Shown one piece after another: positions 50,631 through 59,466 of a stretch of 60,448 nucleotides of DNA. How positions within the stretch are numbered: the stretch's first letter is position 1; the number at the start of each line of letters is the position of its first letter. A program made the translations under genes and the position numbers. The notes below the pieces were generated by a model. That model was given only the letters and a program-made list of their open reading frames with translations. It did not search any database and was not told the DNA's origin. This stretch comes from B1 sp964443415 (GTDB lineage: Bacteria > Bacteroidota > Bacteroidia > UKL13-3). The DNA is taken from the NCBI GenBank assembly GCA_964443415.1, contig CAYUDC010000004.1, forward strand, positions 1 through 60,448, read 5' to 3'.

Positions 50631-52313
50631 ATGATTCATCTTTTTCATAGCGATGTTAGTGATGATAATGTAAGAAATAAACTCGAAGCATTTTCAAAAT
50701 CCGAATTGATTGAATTTATTCTTGAGTTAAGAAATTTTCAAAATAGCCATGCCATTCAAGCTGCTATTAAAGCCGAGTTACAGGATTTGTTTGTTGAGAT
50801 TCTGGATACCTTTATTGATGTTGGGGCAGATGAATTAGAAGATAAATTAAATCAGTCGTTAAAAAAATTAGGTACCTTTTTCGGGGCAGATAGGATTTTT
50901 ATTTTCGATATTTCACCAAGAACAAATTTGGCTACCATGACTTTTGAATGGTGTGCAGAAGGGGTAAAGAGCAATATTGATACCATCAAAAATATTCCTA
51001 TCCGTATTTTTCCAGATTGGCATAATGCCCATGCAAAAGGCCAAATATTTTATGTGCCCAATATTGATGAATTAGCAGATCATAATCCTTTAAGACGAAG
51101 TTTTGCTAAAGAAGGAATCAAAAGTTTGTTTTCGGTGCCCCTGATGAGCGAAGGGAAACTAGTTGGTTTGGTAGGGTTAGATTTTATAAGACAGTTTAAT
51201 CCAGATCCGGCGGTGCAAGAGAAATTACTTTCTTTGTTTGCTAAGATGCTGGTTAATCTAAAAAACAGGCTCTTTGCCATTTCTAAGATAAAAAGCAGAG
51301 AACGTTTTCTATCAGATTTACTTGAAAACTCAGGGTCTGTTACCTACGTTAAAAGAATGGATGGTACCTATGTTCGGGTAAACAAAACTTGGGAAGAGGT
51401 TACTGGTCATCCAAGAGAAAAAGTAATCGGTCATACAGATTTTGATTTGTTTGAAGAGGCCATTGCGCAGCAGTTTAGGCAAAACGATTTGGAGGTGATT
51501 CAAGGGAATAAGAAAACCGTAGTAGAAGAAATTTTGCTGGTAAACCATGTACTTAAACACTTTATTAGTGTAAAATTCCCCACTTACAGCTCCAATGGTC
51601 AGGTCAACGGAATGGCTGGAATCAGCACAGAAATTACCGAATTAAAGAAAACAGAGCTCTACTTAAGAGAACATGAAGCACATTTGAATGCCATTTTAAA
51701 TAGCTCTTTAGAAAGTATCTGGTCTATTAATAGAAACTATGAGATTACCTTTGTAAACAATATTGTGTATGAAGATTTTTTAAGAGCCTTTGGAAAAGAA
51801 CTTAACAAAGGCTCTAATATCATCGATTTGCTGCCCAATCCAATAAGAGAATACTGGAAAGATAAATACGACCAAGTTTTAACGGGGGCCATTCTAGATT
51901 TTAATGAAAAGGTTCAAGGCGAATCTGAGATATTTTACTTAAATATTCGCATGTATCCAGTAATTGTGGATGATAAGGTGGTTGGTGTGGCCGTTTTTAG
52001 CAGAAACTTAACCCAACAAATGATTGCCATAGAGCAAAGAGATGCCCATTTTGCTACAGTTGAAAAACAAAATCATATTCTTAGAGAAATAGCTTGGATG
52101 CAATCTCATTTGGTGAGAGCACCCTTGGCTCGCATGCTAGGATTGATAAAGCTATTGAGTGAAAATGACGACAAAGACCACTTGTTTGAAATTCCTAAAA
52201 TAATTAAGCACATCGAAGATTCTGCAAATGAATTAGATCAAATCATTCATCAGATATCAGAGAAAACCTATTTGTCTGACCAATTAGAAGCAAATAAGGT
52301 TCAACAAAATTAA
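50631..52313 (+). CDS. GAF-PAS-PAS sensor protein with a histidine-kinase-like dimerisation helix but no ATPase domain
   Basis: A 560-residue cytoplasmic sensor without membrane segments. A GAF domain (about residues 40-205) is followed by a PAS domain (about 215-330; YVRVNKTWEEVTGHPREKVIGHTDFD) and a second PAS (about 345-450). The C-terminus has SHLVRAPLARMLGLIKLL, which matches the H-box of histidine kinases, with His493 as the candidate phosphorylated residue, and a second helix. The protein then ends: no HATPase domain (N, G1, G2 boxes) is present, and none is encoded downstream. It may accept phosphate from another kinase, or serve as a dimerising sensor. Confidence 0.82.
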   Translation: MIHLFHSDVSDDNVRNKLEAFSKSELIEFILELRNFQNSHAIQAAIKAELQDLFVEILDTFIDVGADELEDKLNQSLKKLGTFFGADRIFIFDISPRTNLATMTFEWCAEGVKSNIDTIKNIPIRIFPDWHNAHAKGQIFYVPNIDELADHNPLRRSFAKEGIKSLFSVPLMSEGKLVGLVGLDFIRQFNPDPAVQEKLLSLFAKMLVNLKNRLFAISKIKSRERFLSDLLENSGSVTYVKRMDGTYVRVNKTWEEVTGHPREKVIGHTDFDLFEEAIAQQFRQNDLEVIQGNKKTVVEEILLVNHVLKHFISVKFPTYSSNGQVNGMAGISTEITELKKTELYLREHEAHLNAILNSSLESIWSINRNYEITFVNNIVYEDFLRAFGKELNKGSNIIDLLPNPIREYWKDKYDQVLTGAILDFNEKVQGESEIFYLNIRMYPVIVDDKVVGVAVFSRNLTQQMIAIEQRDAHFATVEKQNHILREIAWMQSHLVRAPLARMLGLIKLLSENDDKDHLFEIPKIIKHIEDSANELDQIIHQISEKTYLSDQLEANKVQQN

Positions 52314-52333
52314 TTCTTTCTTATATTGGCAGG

Positions 52334-52984
52334 GTGAATTACCTCTGCCATTATTTTGTTGATGCAAACCCTTCCGAAAGTCCAGAATATCATTTGGGCC
52401 TTGTCTTGCCAGACTTAGCGCGTGGGCAAATCAAAGGTCTAAACAAGGCAGATTTTAAAAAAGACAACTTGTTAAGGGGATGTTACAAACATTTACAAGC
52501 AGATAAACGCTTTCATCATTCCCATTTTTTCGAGGTAGGGTCAAAACAATGCATTGAGTTTATTAAAAAATTACCCTTTACCAATACGATAGAAAGAAAA
52601 TGGTTTATTGGCCATGTGCTCTTCGAAATGTTATTGGATAGGTTGTTGGTTCAACACTTTAACGATGTGGCCCCATCTTTTTATACTCAGCTAAAAACGA
52701 TAGATGAACAATTACTCAATAACTTTTTGGTTGAATTTAACTGTCCTGATATTGCTCGGTTTATGAAGGGCTTTAACCATTTTAGGACGGCTGCTTATAT
52801 TGCCAATTACCCAGATAATAACCTCTTTGCCTATTCGTTAAGCAGGGTAATGAAAAGGGTAGGATTACCCGAATTGTCATTTTCGGACAAAGTAGTATTG
52901 ATGGAAGGAATTGAAGAAATTGAAAATACTATGTTTGTAAATAGACAAAAATTATTTTTAGAATTGAAAAATATATTTGAATGA
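52334..52984 (+). CDS. Hypothetical protein resembling ACP phosphodiesterase (AcpH/DUF479)
   Basis: A 216-residue cytoplasmic protein. MNYLCHYFVD and LGLVLPDLARG, followed by LQADKRFHHSHFF, match the layout of AcpH, which removes the phosphopantetheine arm from acyl carrier protein, including the early His and Asp and a later His pair expected at the metal site. Overall similarity seems low, so I keep it as resembling only. The start is GTG at 52334. The stop overlaps the start of the PorV-like gene as ATGA, indicating coupled translation. Confidence 0.5.
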   Translation: MNYLCHYFVDANPSESPEYHLGLVLPDLARGQIKGLNKADFKKDNLLRGCYKHLQADKRFHHSHFFEVGSKQCIEFIKKLPFTNTIERKWFIGHVLFEMLLDRLLVQHFNDVAPSFYTQLKTIDEQLLNNFLVEFNCPDIARFMKGFNHFRTAAYIANYPDNNLFAYSLSRVMKRVGLPELSFSDKVVLMEGIEEIENTMFVNRQKLFLELKNIFE

Positions 52985-54051
52985 AAAAAGTCTTATTAAT
53001 CGCGGTACTTGGTGTTTTCATCACCCAGACTTATGCCCAGGTGCTAAAATATAGCAACGAATTTTTAAATATCGGCATAGGCGGTAGGGCAATGGCTATG
53101 GGTGGCTCTGTGATTGCCAGTACTTCTGATGTGACGGGCACTTATTGGAATCCAGCTACTTTGTTAAGAATGAAAGAAGGACTTCAAATTAGCGCCATGC
53201 ATAATGAGCAATTTGCAGGTATTGCCAAACATGATTACGGAAGTGTTGGATTTTCTTTATCCGAAAATTCAAAGTTGGCGTTCTCTCTCATCAGATTTGG
53301 GGTAGATGGCATCCCAAATACCCTTTACCTTATGCAAGATGGTCAGATTAATTATGCGCTCATCAGAAGTTTCTCTGCAGTAGATTACGCCTTTGTTGGC
53401 TCTTATGCTAAGGCTACTAAGATAAAAGGATTGAGTATGGGTGTAAACGCCAAAGTAATTAGAAGGGTTGTGGGAGAGTTTGGAGGAGCTTGGGGTTTTG
53501 GCATCGATGCTGGCTTAACCTATGATAAAAATGATTGGCAGTTTGCTGCCATGGCCAGAGACATTAGTAGTACGTTTAATGCCTGGTCTTTTAACCTAAG
53601 TGAGGCGGATAAAAAACAACTCCTAGCAGCCGGAAATGCCATACCTGCGGGAGGCTTAGAAATTACAGTACCTAGAATTACCTTAGGGGTAGCCCGAAAG
53701 TTTAATTTTAGTAAGGACAGGTATTCGATTTTACCAGAGTTCAACTTAGATTTTACTACCGATGGACAAAGAAATGTTTTAATCAGTAGCAGTATCATCA
53801 ATATCGACCCAAGAATGGGGATCGAATTCGGTTATAATGATTTTGTATTTATCAGAGGAGGCTATAGCACACTTCAACGTGTAACAGATATTACCGGAAA
53901 ACAAAACTTTAATGGTATGCCAAGTTTAGGAGTAGGAATTAAATTAAAAACTTTAGCCATTGATTACGCGCTCGGAAATGCATTTAACCAAGGGCTTATT
54001 GGCATGAGCAATATCATTAGCTTGCGTTACGGTATCAATAAGAAAGGCTAG
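52981..54051 (+). CDS. PorV/PorQ-family outer-membrane beta-barrel protein
   Basis: A 356-residue outer-membrane protein with a signal peptide ending TYAQ at residue 20. The mature start YSNEFLNIGIGGRAMAMGGS, followed by GTYWNPATLL, is the hallmark of the PorV/PorQ family, FadL-like barrels. PorV itself shuttles cargo from the T9SS translocon to the attachment complex. Alternating strands end with the barrel strand ISLRYGI. Whether this is the true PorV or a paralogue cannot be told; porU is not adjacent. The window encodes several T9SS cargo proteins. Its stop overlaps the opposite-strand stop of the O-antigen ligase gene on CTAG. Confidence 0.8.
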   Translation: MKKVLLIAVLGVFITQTYAQVLKYSNEFLNIGIGGRAMAMGGSVIASTSDVTGTYWNPATLLRMKEGLQISAMHNEQFAGIAKHDYGSVGFSLSENSKLAFSLIRFGVDGIPNTLYLMQDGQINYALIRSFSAVDYAFVGSYAKATKIKGLSMGVNAKVIRRVVGEFGGAWGFGIDAGLTYDKNDWQFAAMARDISSTFNAWSFNLSEADKKQLLAAGNAIPAGGLEITVPRITLGVARKFNFSKDRYSILPEFNLDFTTDGQRNVLISSSIINIDPRMGIEFGYNDFVFIRGGYSTLQRVTDITGKQNFNGMPSLGVGIKLKTLAIDYALGNAFNQGLIGMSNIISLRYGINKKG

Positions 54052-55493
54052 TCTTCTATGCCTTCTCCATTTTCTGGCTGATGATACAAGTCTAAAGCGG
54101 TAATCATGGCAATAAATCCCCAAAAAAGTACCGCAATTTTATCTTGTTCGCTATAGGCATTTAAAAGTCCATGAGCCAAATACGTGATAAGGCCTAAAAG
54201 TAAACCTGCGCTAAAAATACTGATGATGGCAGTTCTTCCTCTATAAATAAGCTTCATGCCTGTTTGAAACACCGCAAAAATGATGGCCAAAAAGCTAATC
54301 AATCCAAACCAACCACTTTCGGAAAGCGGATTTAAATACTCGCTGTGTGCATGACCTTGGTCGCCAAAGGCGGTAGTGATGGGAGTTTCAAATTCGGGGT
54401 CTTGATAGGGCGCATAAGTAAAAGAATAAGCACCTGGTCCAAATCCTAAAAAAGGCCTTTCTTTAGACATATTGATAGCCGCCATCCAACGATTTACCCG
54501 CTCTAAATTAGAAACATCATTTCTCACATTCGATACAGACTCTAGGTGTTTTTCGAATCCCTCAGCAGAATTTTGCTTGTTCTGATACAGTTGGAAAAAG
54601 ATGTCGTCAAAGTTTATCACAATGAGCGAAGCTGCAACGGCTAGTATGCCTAATAAGTGCCAAAGCCTTAACCTTAATATAAATGCCATTCCTAGCACAG
54701 CTGCTGCCAGCAAACTAATCCAACCCGCACGCGTATAACTAAAAATTAACCCAACTGTAAACAATAAGAACATGCCAGCCGAGATTAATACCGTAACAAA
54801 GTTAAATTTAAGTTTGAACCCAAATAGCACAAATACCAATAAAAGCGGAATAAAAAAGGCAATGGCCGCAGCATAAATTCCATGTGCTATATAAAACGGC
54901 GACATAATTTCAAAAGAGGTAATCTGAGAGAAATTATCTGCACTGTGCTTGATTAAAGTGATGATGATAACAATGCCCAGTGGAATCATATATGCCCATA
55001 AATAAGCCTTAATTTTTCCGAATTCCTTAAATAACACTACGGCTAAAAAATAAAACACCAACAAGAACCAACTTCTCGACAAGAAGAATTTTAGGCTAAC
55101 CACCTTTTCTTGAGAAGTGATACTGGTGATAAAAATCCAGGCAAGATTAATTAAGATAGCTATGGTAATAGGGTGTTTTAATACCCTAAAGTCATATTGG
55201 CCATCGATGATAAATTTATAGATAACCAATAAAAATACGCCGATAATGAGGGGCTCAACGGGTAAACTTAATCCCATGCCTAGCACCACATCCTCTATAT
55301 TGATAGAAAAAGGCACCAAAAAAACCAATACAATTAAAAGCAAATCTAGCTTAAGCAGCGCCAATAAAGATAATAAGGCAAAGGCAGGCAAAGCTGCTAC
55401 CCAATACCACTCCATCATAATACCAATGGAGTTTAGAAGGATAAAGGCAATTCCTATAGCCCAAAACCATTTATTCTTCTCTGATAATTGCAA
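54048..55493 (-). CDS. O-antigen ligase-family (Wzy_C) membrane protein
   Basis: A 481-residue inner-membrane protein with about twelve hydrophobic segments. The large periplasmic loop contains FLGFGPGAYSF and then the family motif HAHSEYLNPLSESGWFG (His, Glu and Gly-x-x-Gly spacing of Wzy_C). Members either ligate O-antigen to lipid A core or polymerise glycan repeats. A Wzz-like gene starts 4 bases upstream and a flippase gene before that, so the three form a surface-polysaccharide assembly operon. Confidence 0.86.
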   Translation of the reverse strand: MQLSEKNKWFWAIGIAFILLNSIGIMMEWYWVAALPAFALLSLLALLKLDLLLIVLVFLVPFSINIEDVVLGMGLSLPVEPLIIGVFLLVIYKFIIDGQYDFRVLKHPITIAILINLAWIFITSITSQEKVVSLKFFLSRSWFLLVFYFLAVVLFKEFGKIKAYLWAYMIPLGIVIIITLIKHSADNFSQITSFEIMSPFYIAHGIYAAAIAFFIPLLLVFVLFGFKLKFNFVTVLISAGMFLLFTVGLIFSYTRAGWISLLAAAVLGMAFILRLRLWHLLGILAVAASLIVINFDDIFFQLYQNKQNSAEGFEKHLESVSNVRNDVSNLERVNRWMAAINMSKERPFLGFGPGAYSFTYAPYQDPEFETPITTAFGDQGHAHSEYLNPLSESGWFGLISFLAIIFAVFQTGMKLIYRGRTAIISIFSAGLLLGLITYLAHGLLNAYSEQDKIAVLFWGFIAMITALDLYHQPENGEGIED

Positions 55494-55497
55494 AGTT

Positions 55498-56505
55498 TTA
55501 GTCGTTTAAAACGCCATTCTTTTGAAACTTCTCTACAAATAAAAGAACAATACAAGATAGAATAAATGACCCTAAAATGGCGCCAATAACAATTAAAGAG
55601 CGAATAGGGTAAGATTTTCTTTCTGCAGGTGTAGCAGTTTGTAGGATAAATACATTAGATAGATTTCCATTCACATCTATCCTGGCTTGATCCAATTTCT
55701 TTTTTAACTCGGTGGCCTGTTCTATCTGGTATTCGAGCGTAGCTTGTAAGCTTTGAGATTCTGCGCCATACTTAGCCAAGTTTTCTTGTTGTTTTCTGAT
55801 AGATTCTGTCATAGCGCCTTTACCAGCTAGTTCGGTAATGGCTTTAGATTGTTCTTCTACATTATAAACACCTTTGGCACCAAGTTCGTTCATACGTGTT
55901 TTAATGGAGTTAATTTCTTCTTCTTTACGCTGATATTCTCCTTCTATGATGCTTAATGCCTGCAGAGCAACCCTGCGTTGAACTTCTGTTTTTACACTAT
56001 CCAAAATCATCACAATTCCGTTGGCAATGCGTGCCGCAGAATCTGGGTTTTCATCAAGTACCCTCACTTCAATAGAGGCATAAGGTGTTTTTTTGGTACT
56101 GATATTCTTCTCGTACTTTTTGCCTAGCTTGTAATTTTTCTCTTTGTCATCCTCTTCAATGCCATAGTGCTCTCTCAGTCTAAATTGATTAATTACTTTT
56201 GACTTTAAATAATCGGATTCTAAAATTTGAACGAACTGCTGCGCACTCACTTGCTCACCAAACTCTAATGGGTCTTTTTGCCTCACACGGCTATCCGTTA
56301 ATAAGGCACTCGAAATAGAGTTGTTGGTACTAGGATAAAACACCGCTGTAGATTCAAATTTCGGTTTAATAATCCAAGGACTGGAGATTATAATCGATAG
56401 AATGGCAGATATAGAGCAAATGATAATGAGTTTTTTTCTCCAACGAATGATAAACTCAAATACATCAATCAACTCGAAATAATATTGTTTCTTTTTCTTA
56501 TTCAT
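55498..56505 (-). CDS. Wzz/GNVR-family polysaccharide chain-length protein
   Basis: A 335-residue inner-membrane protein. An N-terminal membrane segment (about residues 24-45) is followed by PKFESTAVFYPSTNN, a long periplasmic coiled-coil region (about 170-280), and a C-terminal membrane segment after ERKSYPIRS (the Pro-rich motif before TM2). This layout is that of Wzz chain-length determinants without a kinase domain. It belongs with the ligase downstream and the flippase upstream. Confidence 0.87.
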   Translation of the reverse strand: MNKKKKQYYFELIDVFEFIIRWRKKLIIICSISAILSIIISSPWIIKPKFESTAVFYPSTNNSISSALLTDSRVRQKDPLEFGEQVSAQQFVQILESDYLKSKVINQFRLREHYGIEEDDKEKNYKLGKKYEKNISTKKTPYASIEVRVLDENPDSAARIANGIVMILDSVKTEVQRRVALQALSIIEGEYQRKEEEINSIKTRMNELGAKGVYNVEEQSKAITELAGKGAMTESIRKQQENLAKYGAESQSLQATLEYQIEQATELKKKLDQARIDVNGNLSNVFILQTATPAERKSYPIRSLIVIGAILGSFILSCIVLLFVEKFQKNGVLND

Positions 56506-56549
56506 ACTTCTGCGGCAAAAATATACTTTTCAATTTAATTCGGGTCTTT

Positions 56550-57989
56550 TTATTCGTTTCTCGACTTTAGTAAACTGATGGCTTGTTTAATATCTATCAT
56601 TTTAAATCCAAACATTAAACTTAATGTGCTAATTAACAAGAGGGTTGATCCAAGCATCCAATGAAGTCCAATGTAATTTAAACTGAGGGCCAAGGCAAAA
56701 AGCAACAAGCTGGCTAAAAATAGGTTTCTGCTAAAGTTTGGTTCAAACCGAATATTTAAATGCTTTTTACCATAAAAGAAATTACTAAAACCAACAAAAC
56801 CTTGGGTAACCAGGGCTGCAATAGCTGCACCTAATGCCTGATAAACTGGTATAAGCCATAAATTGATACCGATGTTTAATACCAAACCAATACCAGCCAA
56901 AATGTTTAAAATGCGCATACTCCCATTGGCCGTAAGTAATGTTCCATAAACATACATTAGGGCCAATGGCACAAAACAGAGCATTACCAATCCAAAAACC
57001 TGTCCACTATAATCTGTGCTTTGATAATTGAGTAACCTTATGATGGGTTGTTGCCAAAAATAAGTGATGAGACCCATGGCAAACGCTGGCAAGAACATGA
57101 GTCCGGTGCTAAATTGAACCAATGGACTTAAAGGTTCTTTTTTAGCAATCATTTTAGAAAAAATGGGCAATAACAACATGGCCACCAATGCTGCCATCAT
57201 ATTAGCAGCCTCTAGCAATCTGTAGGCAGAAGCGTAGATTCCATTTTGGATATCACCTTCTAAAGATAAGTTGCGAATGAGCACTACGTCGAGTCTGGTA
57301 TAAAATGTCATCAATAGAGAGAGTAACGCATAAGGCAGCATTTGTGTGATAACCTTTTTTACAATGTGGAAATTTATTTCTCTATTGAGGTTTTTAAGAT
57401 AAGGGAAAATAATCCATAGTGCGATGGATGCAGCAAAGCTGTAAGCAATGGTTTGGGCATAAATAAACCTGGGTATGCTCATTTCAAAGAAGCCCGACCA
57501 TAACATTAATCCACAAAAAAGAATCATCAAACTTCTATCTACGATAGACAAAAAGGCATCTGTCTTAAAAAGTTGTAGGCCACCCACAATGCTTCTAAAA
57601 TAAGTATAGAAATAACCCAGTATTTGGTTCAAACCGAGTAATAAAAGAAGATGTAACCTGCTGGCATCATAATGATTAAGCGAGCCCAGCACAAAAGTAA
57701 TCCCTAAATATAGCAACGAAGAGGTGAGTTTAAACCCTGTGAGTGCCATAAACTCAGATTTTAATTTTTCGGGGTCTTTGGCCACATTCGAAGACATATA
57801 GGTGTTTAGCCCAAGGTCGAGCAAAGTGATAAACAGCATCGAGAAGGCAAATAAATCGGCATAAATGCCGTAGGCCTCGTAGCCCACCTTATTCTGCACA
57901 CCCCGGTCGATGCCCAGAATCCAAAAGGGTTTAACCAATAAATTTACACTCATTAATAAAATGAGGTTACTCACAAAAGTTTTCTTCAT
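56550..57989 (-). CDS. Wzx-like oligosaccharide flippase
   Basis: A 479-residue inner-membrane protein with about 12-14 hydrophobic helices and the layout of the polysaccharide transport (MOP) family. VGYEAYGIYADLFAFSMLF near the N-terminus is typical. It would flip lipid-linked glycan units to the periplasmic side for the polymerase/ligase encoded downstream. Two exact copies of the dispersed motif lie in this gene (56740 in the codons for RFEP, 57626 in those for GLNQ), in different reading frames. It is divergent from rnhB. Confidence 0.85.
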   Translation of the reverse strand: MKKTFVSNLILLMSVNLLVKPFWILGIDRGVQNKVGYEAYGIYADLFAFSMLFITLLDLGLNTYMSSNVAKDPEKLKSEFMALTGFKLTSSLLYLGITFVLGSLNHYDASRLHLLLLLGLNQILGYFYTYFRSIVGGLQLFKTDAFLSIVDRSLMILFCGLMLWSGFFEMSIPRFIYAQTIAYSFAASIALWIIFPYLKNLNREINFHIVKKVITQMLPYALLSLLMTFYTRLDVVLIRNLSLEGDIQNGIYASAYRLLEAANMMAALVAMLLLPIFSKMIAKKEPLSPLVQFSTGLMFLPAFAMGLITYFWQQPIIRLLNYQSTDYSGQVFGLVMLCFVPLALMYVYGTLLTANGSMRILNILAGIGLVLNIGINLWLIPVYQALGAAIAALVTQGFVGFSNFFYGKKHLNIRFEPNFSRNLFLASLLLFALALSLNYIGLHWMLGSTLLLISTLSLMFGFKMIDIKQAISLLKSRNE

Positions 57990-58045
57990 GCCTCTGGATT
58001 GCGTGTAAAAATAAAGGTTTAAAATAAACTTTGTATCATTGTGCC

Positions 58046-58645
58046 ATGGGTCTGAAGCGTTTTTTTAACAAAGAACTATTAGAAGCAGGATGTGATGAAG
58101 CCGGTAGGGGCTGTCTCGCAGGGCCCGTATTTGCCGCGGCAGTCATTTTAAACCCTCACAAACGAATTACACTTTTAGACGATTCAAAGAAATTAAGTGA
58201 GGCACAGCGCCGTTTATTACGCCCAGAAATAGAAGAAAAAGCCTTGGCTTTTGCAGTGGCTTCTTGCAGCCATGAAGAAATCGATAAGATCAATATTTTA
58301 AAAGCGTCATTTCTTGCGATGCACCGCGCCATTGAGCAACTATCGGTTAAACCACAATTTTTGCTGATTGATGGAAATAGATTTACACCTTATCCCAACC
58401 TAGCACATACCTGTATCATAAAGGGTGATGCCAAATATCAGTCGATTGCTGCGGCTAGCATCTTAGCTAAAACTTACAGAGATGAGTATATGGAACAGCT
58501 AGACCTTGAATTTCCACAGTATCAGTGGAAAAAAAATAAAGGCTATCCAACACTTACCCATCGCGAGGCTATCAGAAAATTTGGTTCTTGCACCTATCAC
58601 CGAAAGTCTTTTACCTTGTTACCTTCACAAATACAATTATTTTAG
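58046..58645 (+). CDS. rnhB: Ribonuclease HII
   Basis: Cleaves the RNA strand of RNA-DNA hybrids and starts removal of ribonucleotides from DNA. The catalytic acids are Asp17 and Glu18 (CDEAGRGCLAGPV), an Asp in LIDGNRF, and an Asp in TYRDEYM. I choose the ATG at 58046 (MGLKRFFNKELLEAG); a TTG five codons upstream would also be open. The resulting 199 residues match the family. The SDR gene follows 8 bases after its stop. Confidence 0.95.
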   Translation: MGLKRFFNKELLEAGCDEAGRGCLAGPVFAAAVILNPHKRITLLDDSKKLSEAQRRLLRPEIEEKALAFAVASCSHEEIDKINILKASFLAMHRAIEQLSVKPQFLLIDGNRFTPYPNLAHTCIIKGDAKYQSIAAASILAKTYRDEYMEQLDLEFPQYQWKKNKGYPTLTHREAIRKFGSCTYHRKSFTLLPSQIQLF

Positions 58646-58653
58646 TAGCATAA

Positions 58654-59460
58654 ATGTCACATACCTACTTTCAACATAAAACGGTAGTTATTACTGGAGC
58701 TTCCTCTGGTATCGGAAAAGCCCTGGCCGAAGGAATTGCCAGCCAAGGCACCAAGCTTATTTTGGCTGCCAGAAATTTAGAAGCACTTGCCCAAACCAAA
58801 GCCAACTGCGAAGCCAAAGGGGCTAGCNNNNNNNNNNTCCAATATTTAGATATTGCCAGCCAAGAGGCTATATCTGCTTTTGTGACAAAGGTTAGCGCAA
58901 GCTATCCTCAAATACATTTATTGATAAACAATGCCGGTATAAGTCAGCGTTCGCAAGCCGAAGAAACCCCCATTGAGGTGGATAGGAAAATTATGGAAGT
59001 AAATTTCTTTGGACAGGTTGCCCTTACCAAAGGTCTTTGGCCATTGTTATTAGCAGCACCTAAGGCAAATATTGTATTGATAAGCTCTGTGGTTGGAACT
59101 TTTGGTTTCCCTCAACGCAGCGCTTATTCGGCCTCCAAGCATGCCCTCGAAGGATTTTTTGAATCTTGGATGCTAGAGAATAAACATGGCCATGTGCATT
59201 TTACCACCGTATCGCCTGGGCGTATTAAAACCAATATTTCATACAGTGCGCTTAAGTCGGATGGCACCCCGCACTCTGTAATGGACGATGGACAAGCCAA
59301 GGGCATTTCGGCAGAAGATTGTGCTAAGAAAATTTTAGCGGGGGTATTAAAAGATAAGCGAAAAATTTATGTAGCAAAAGGTGAAATGGTATTGGTTATA
59401 CTTAGAAAAGTAATTCCATTTATGTATTTTAGGCTCGTTAAAAAATTAAAACTTTCATAG
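58654..59460 (+). CDS. Short-chain dehydrogenase/reductase (contains a 10-N gap)
   Basis: A Rossmann-fold oxidoreductase of about 268 residues. The cofactor motif is TGASSGIG at 14-21, INNAGIS follows, and the active site is SSVVGT with the catalytic Ser and YSASK with Tyr and Lys. The C-terminus has a basic, hydrophobic stretch (VILRKVIPFMYFRLVKKLK) like DHRS7-type SDRs, which may associate with membrane. Ten N at 58828-58837 keep the frame; the true length there is unknown. Substrate unknown. The VOC gene starts 6 bases later. Confidence 0.9.
   Translation: MSHTYFQHKTVVITGASSGIGKALAEGIASQGTKLILAARNLEALAQTKANCEAKGASXXXXQYLDIASQEAISAFVTKVSASYPQIHLLINNAGISQRSQAEETPIEVDRKIMEVNFFGQVALTKGLWPLLLAAPKANIVLISSVVGTFGFPQRSAYSASKHALEGFFESWMLENKHGHVHFTTVSPGRIKTNISYSALKSDGTPHSVMDDGQAKGISAEDCAKKILAGVLKDKRKIYVAKGEMVLVILRKVIPFMYFRLVKKLKLS
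58828..58837. other. Assembly gap (10 N)
   Basis: Ten N inside the SDR gene, between the second and third strands of the Rossmann fold. The two sides read as one protein in the same frame. Confidence 0.97.
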
Positions 59461-59466
59461 ATATAT

